Assembly (NCBI GenBank): GCA_014729945.1
Contig: WJJC01000014.1
Span: 1-12,668, forward strand
DNA from: Candidatus Bathyarchaeota archaeon
Lineage (GTDB): Archaea > Thermoproteota > Bathyarchaeia > TCS64
Length of the DNA: 12,668 nucleotides
Reading direction: 5' to 3'
The notes below the pieces were generated by a model. It saw only the letters and a list, made by a program, of their open reading frames with translations. It did no database searches and was not told where the DNA came from. Each line of letters begins with the position of its first letter. Within the stretch, counting starts at the first letter, position 1. Below, in pieces: positions 12,526 to 12,668 of this stretch. Made by a program: the position numbers and the translations under genes.

Positions 12526-12668
12526 GTATCCCCTGTTAAGTGAATAATAGGTTTCTAGGACTGTTTTCTGTAGATGTTTAAACTGATTTACTGGTACATG
12601 GATTTATTATCTGAGTTGTTGTCTTATACTTAGTGAATGTTTCGGGTTCACCTGTGGTTGAAATGAAA
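12526..12668. other. Window end, no firmly supported gene
   Basis: A GTG at 12633 opens a frame that runs to the window edge (MNVSGSPVVEMK...). It has a box A-like ATTTATTATC (12602-12611) about 27 nt upstream. It could be the start of a leaderless gene, but only 12 codons are visible. Confidence 0.2.

Noticed and set aside
1..12668. CRISPR array, insertion sequence or integrase
   Set aside because: No regularly spaced repeats, terminal inverted repeats or transposase/integrase motifs were found on either strand.

Overview
The window reads as a stretch of an AT-rich archaeal chromosome. The main support is the promoters: many starts have a TATA/box A-like element 25-29 nt upstream of the start codon, with no Shine-Dalgarno, which is the pattern expected for leaderless archaeal transcripts. 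TTG starts are frequent. Gene content also fits: a receiver-first soluble histidine kinase, a DUF1786 protein, a TudS-related protein, and an archaeal-type double-domain rhodanese. I cannot place it at lineage level. A methanogen-related euryarchaeon, a Bathyarchaeia-type lineage or an Asgard-type lineage are all possible.

Layout. 2-127: C-terminus of a catalase. 354-1205: a double-domain rhodanese interrupted by two in-frame amber codons. 1341-1889: a small class I methyltransferase, followed by a long imperfect hairpin. 2168-3657: an AbiE-type (type IV) toxin-antitoxin operon, with an AbiEi-like winged-helix regulator overlapping an AbiEii-like nucleotidyltransferase. A helically phased array of TCGGT/ACCGA half-sites lies on the predicted transcription start. 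3658-4211: gene-poor DNA with two tiny divergent candidate ORFs. 4212-5523 (minus): a LemA/TPM envelope operon in which the TPM gene appears to start at CTG. 5524-6204: mostly non-coding, with one 43-aa candidate gene. 6205-8121: a REC-PAS-GAF-HisKA-HATPase hybrid kinase. 8408-9460 (minus): a DUF1786 protein. 9778-10338: a TudS/DUF523-related iron-sulfur protein. 10521-11081: a nitroreductase-family flavoprotein. 11171-11299: a possible mini-gene or remnant. 11285-12220 (minus): an SPFH/prohibitin-like membrane protein. 12304-12525: a divergent small membrane or secreted protein.

Functionally this is a mixed neighbourhood. It holds redox/sulfur and oxidative-stress genes (catalase, rhodanese, TudS-like, nitroreductase), envelope-maintenance genes (LemA, TPM, SPFH) and one defence-type module (AbiE). 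No CRISPR array, insertion sequence, rRNA or convincing tRNA is visible. The items most worth follow-up are the AbiE operator array, the twice-amber rhodanese, the CTG start of the TPM gene, a 23-bp exact repeat at two intergenic sites, and a strong strand asymmetry in which A/C-rich sense sequence begins at promoters and often changes to G/T-rich inside the gene.
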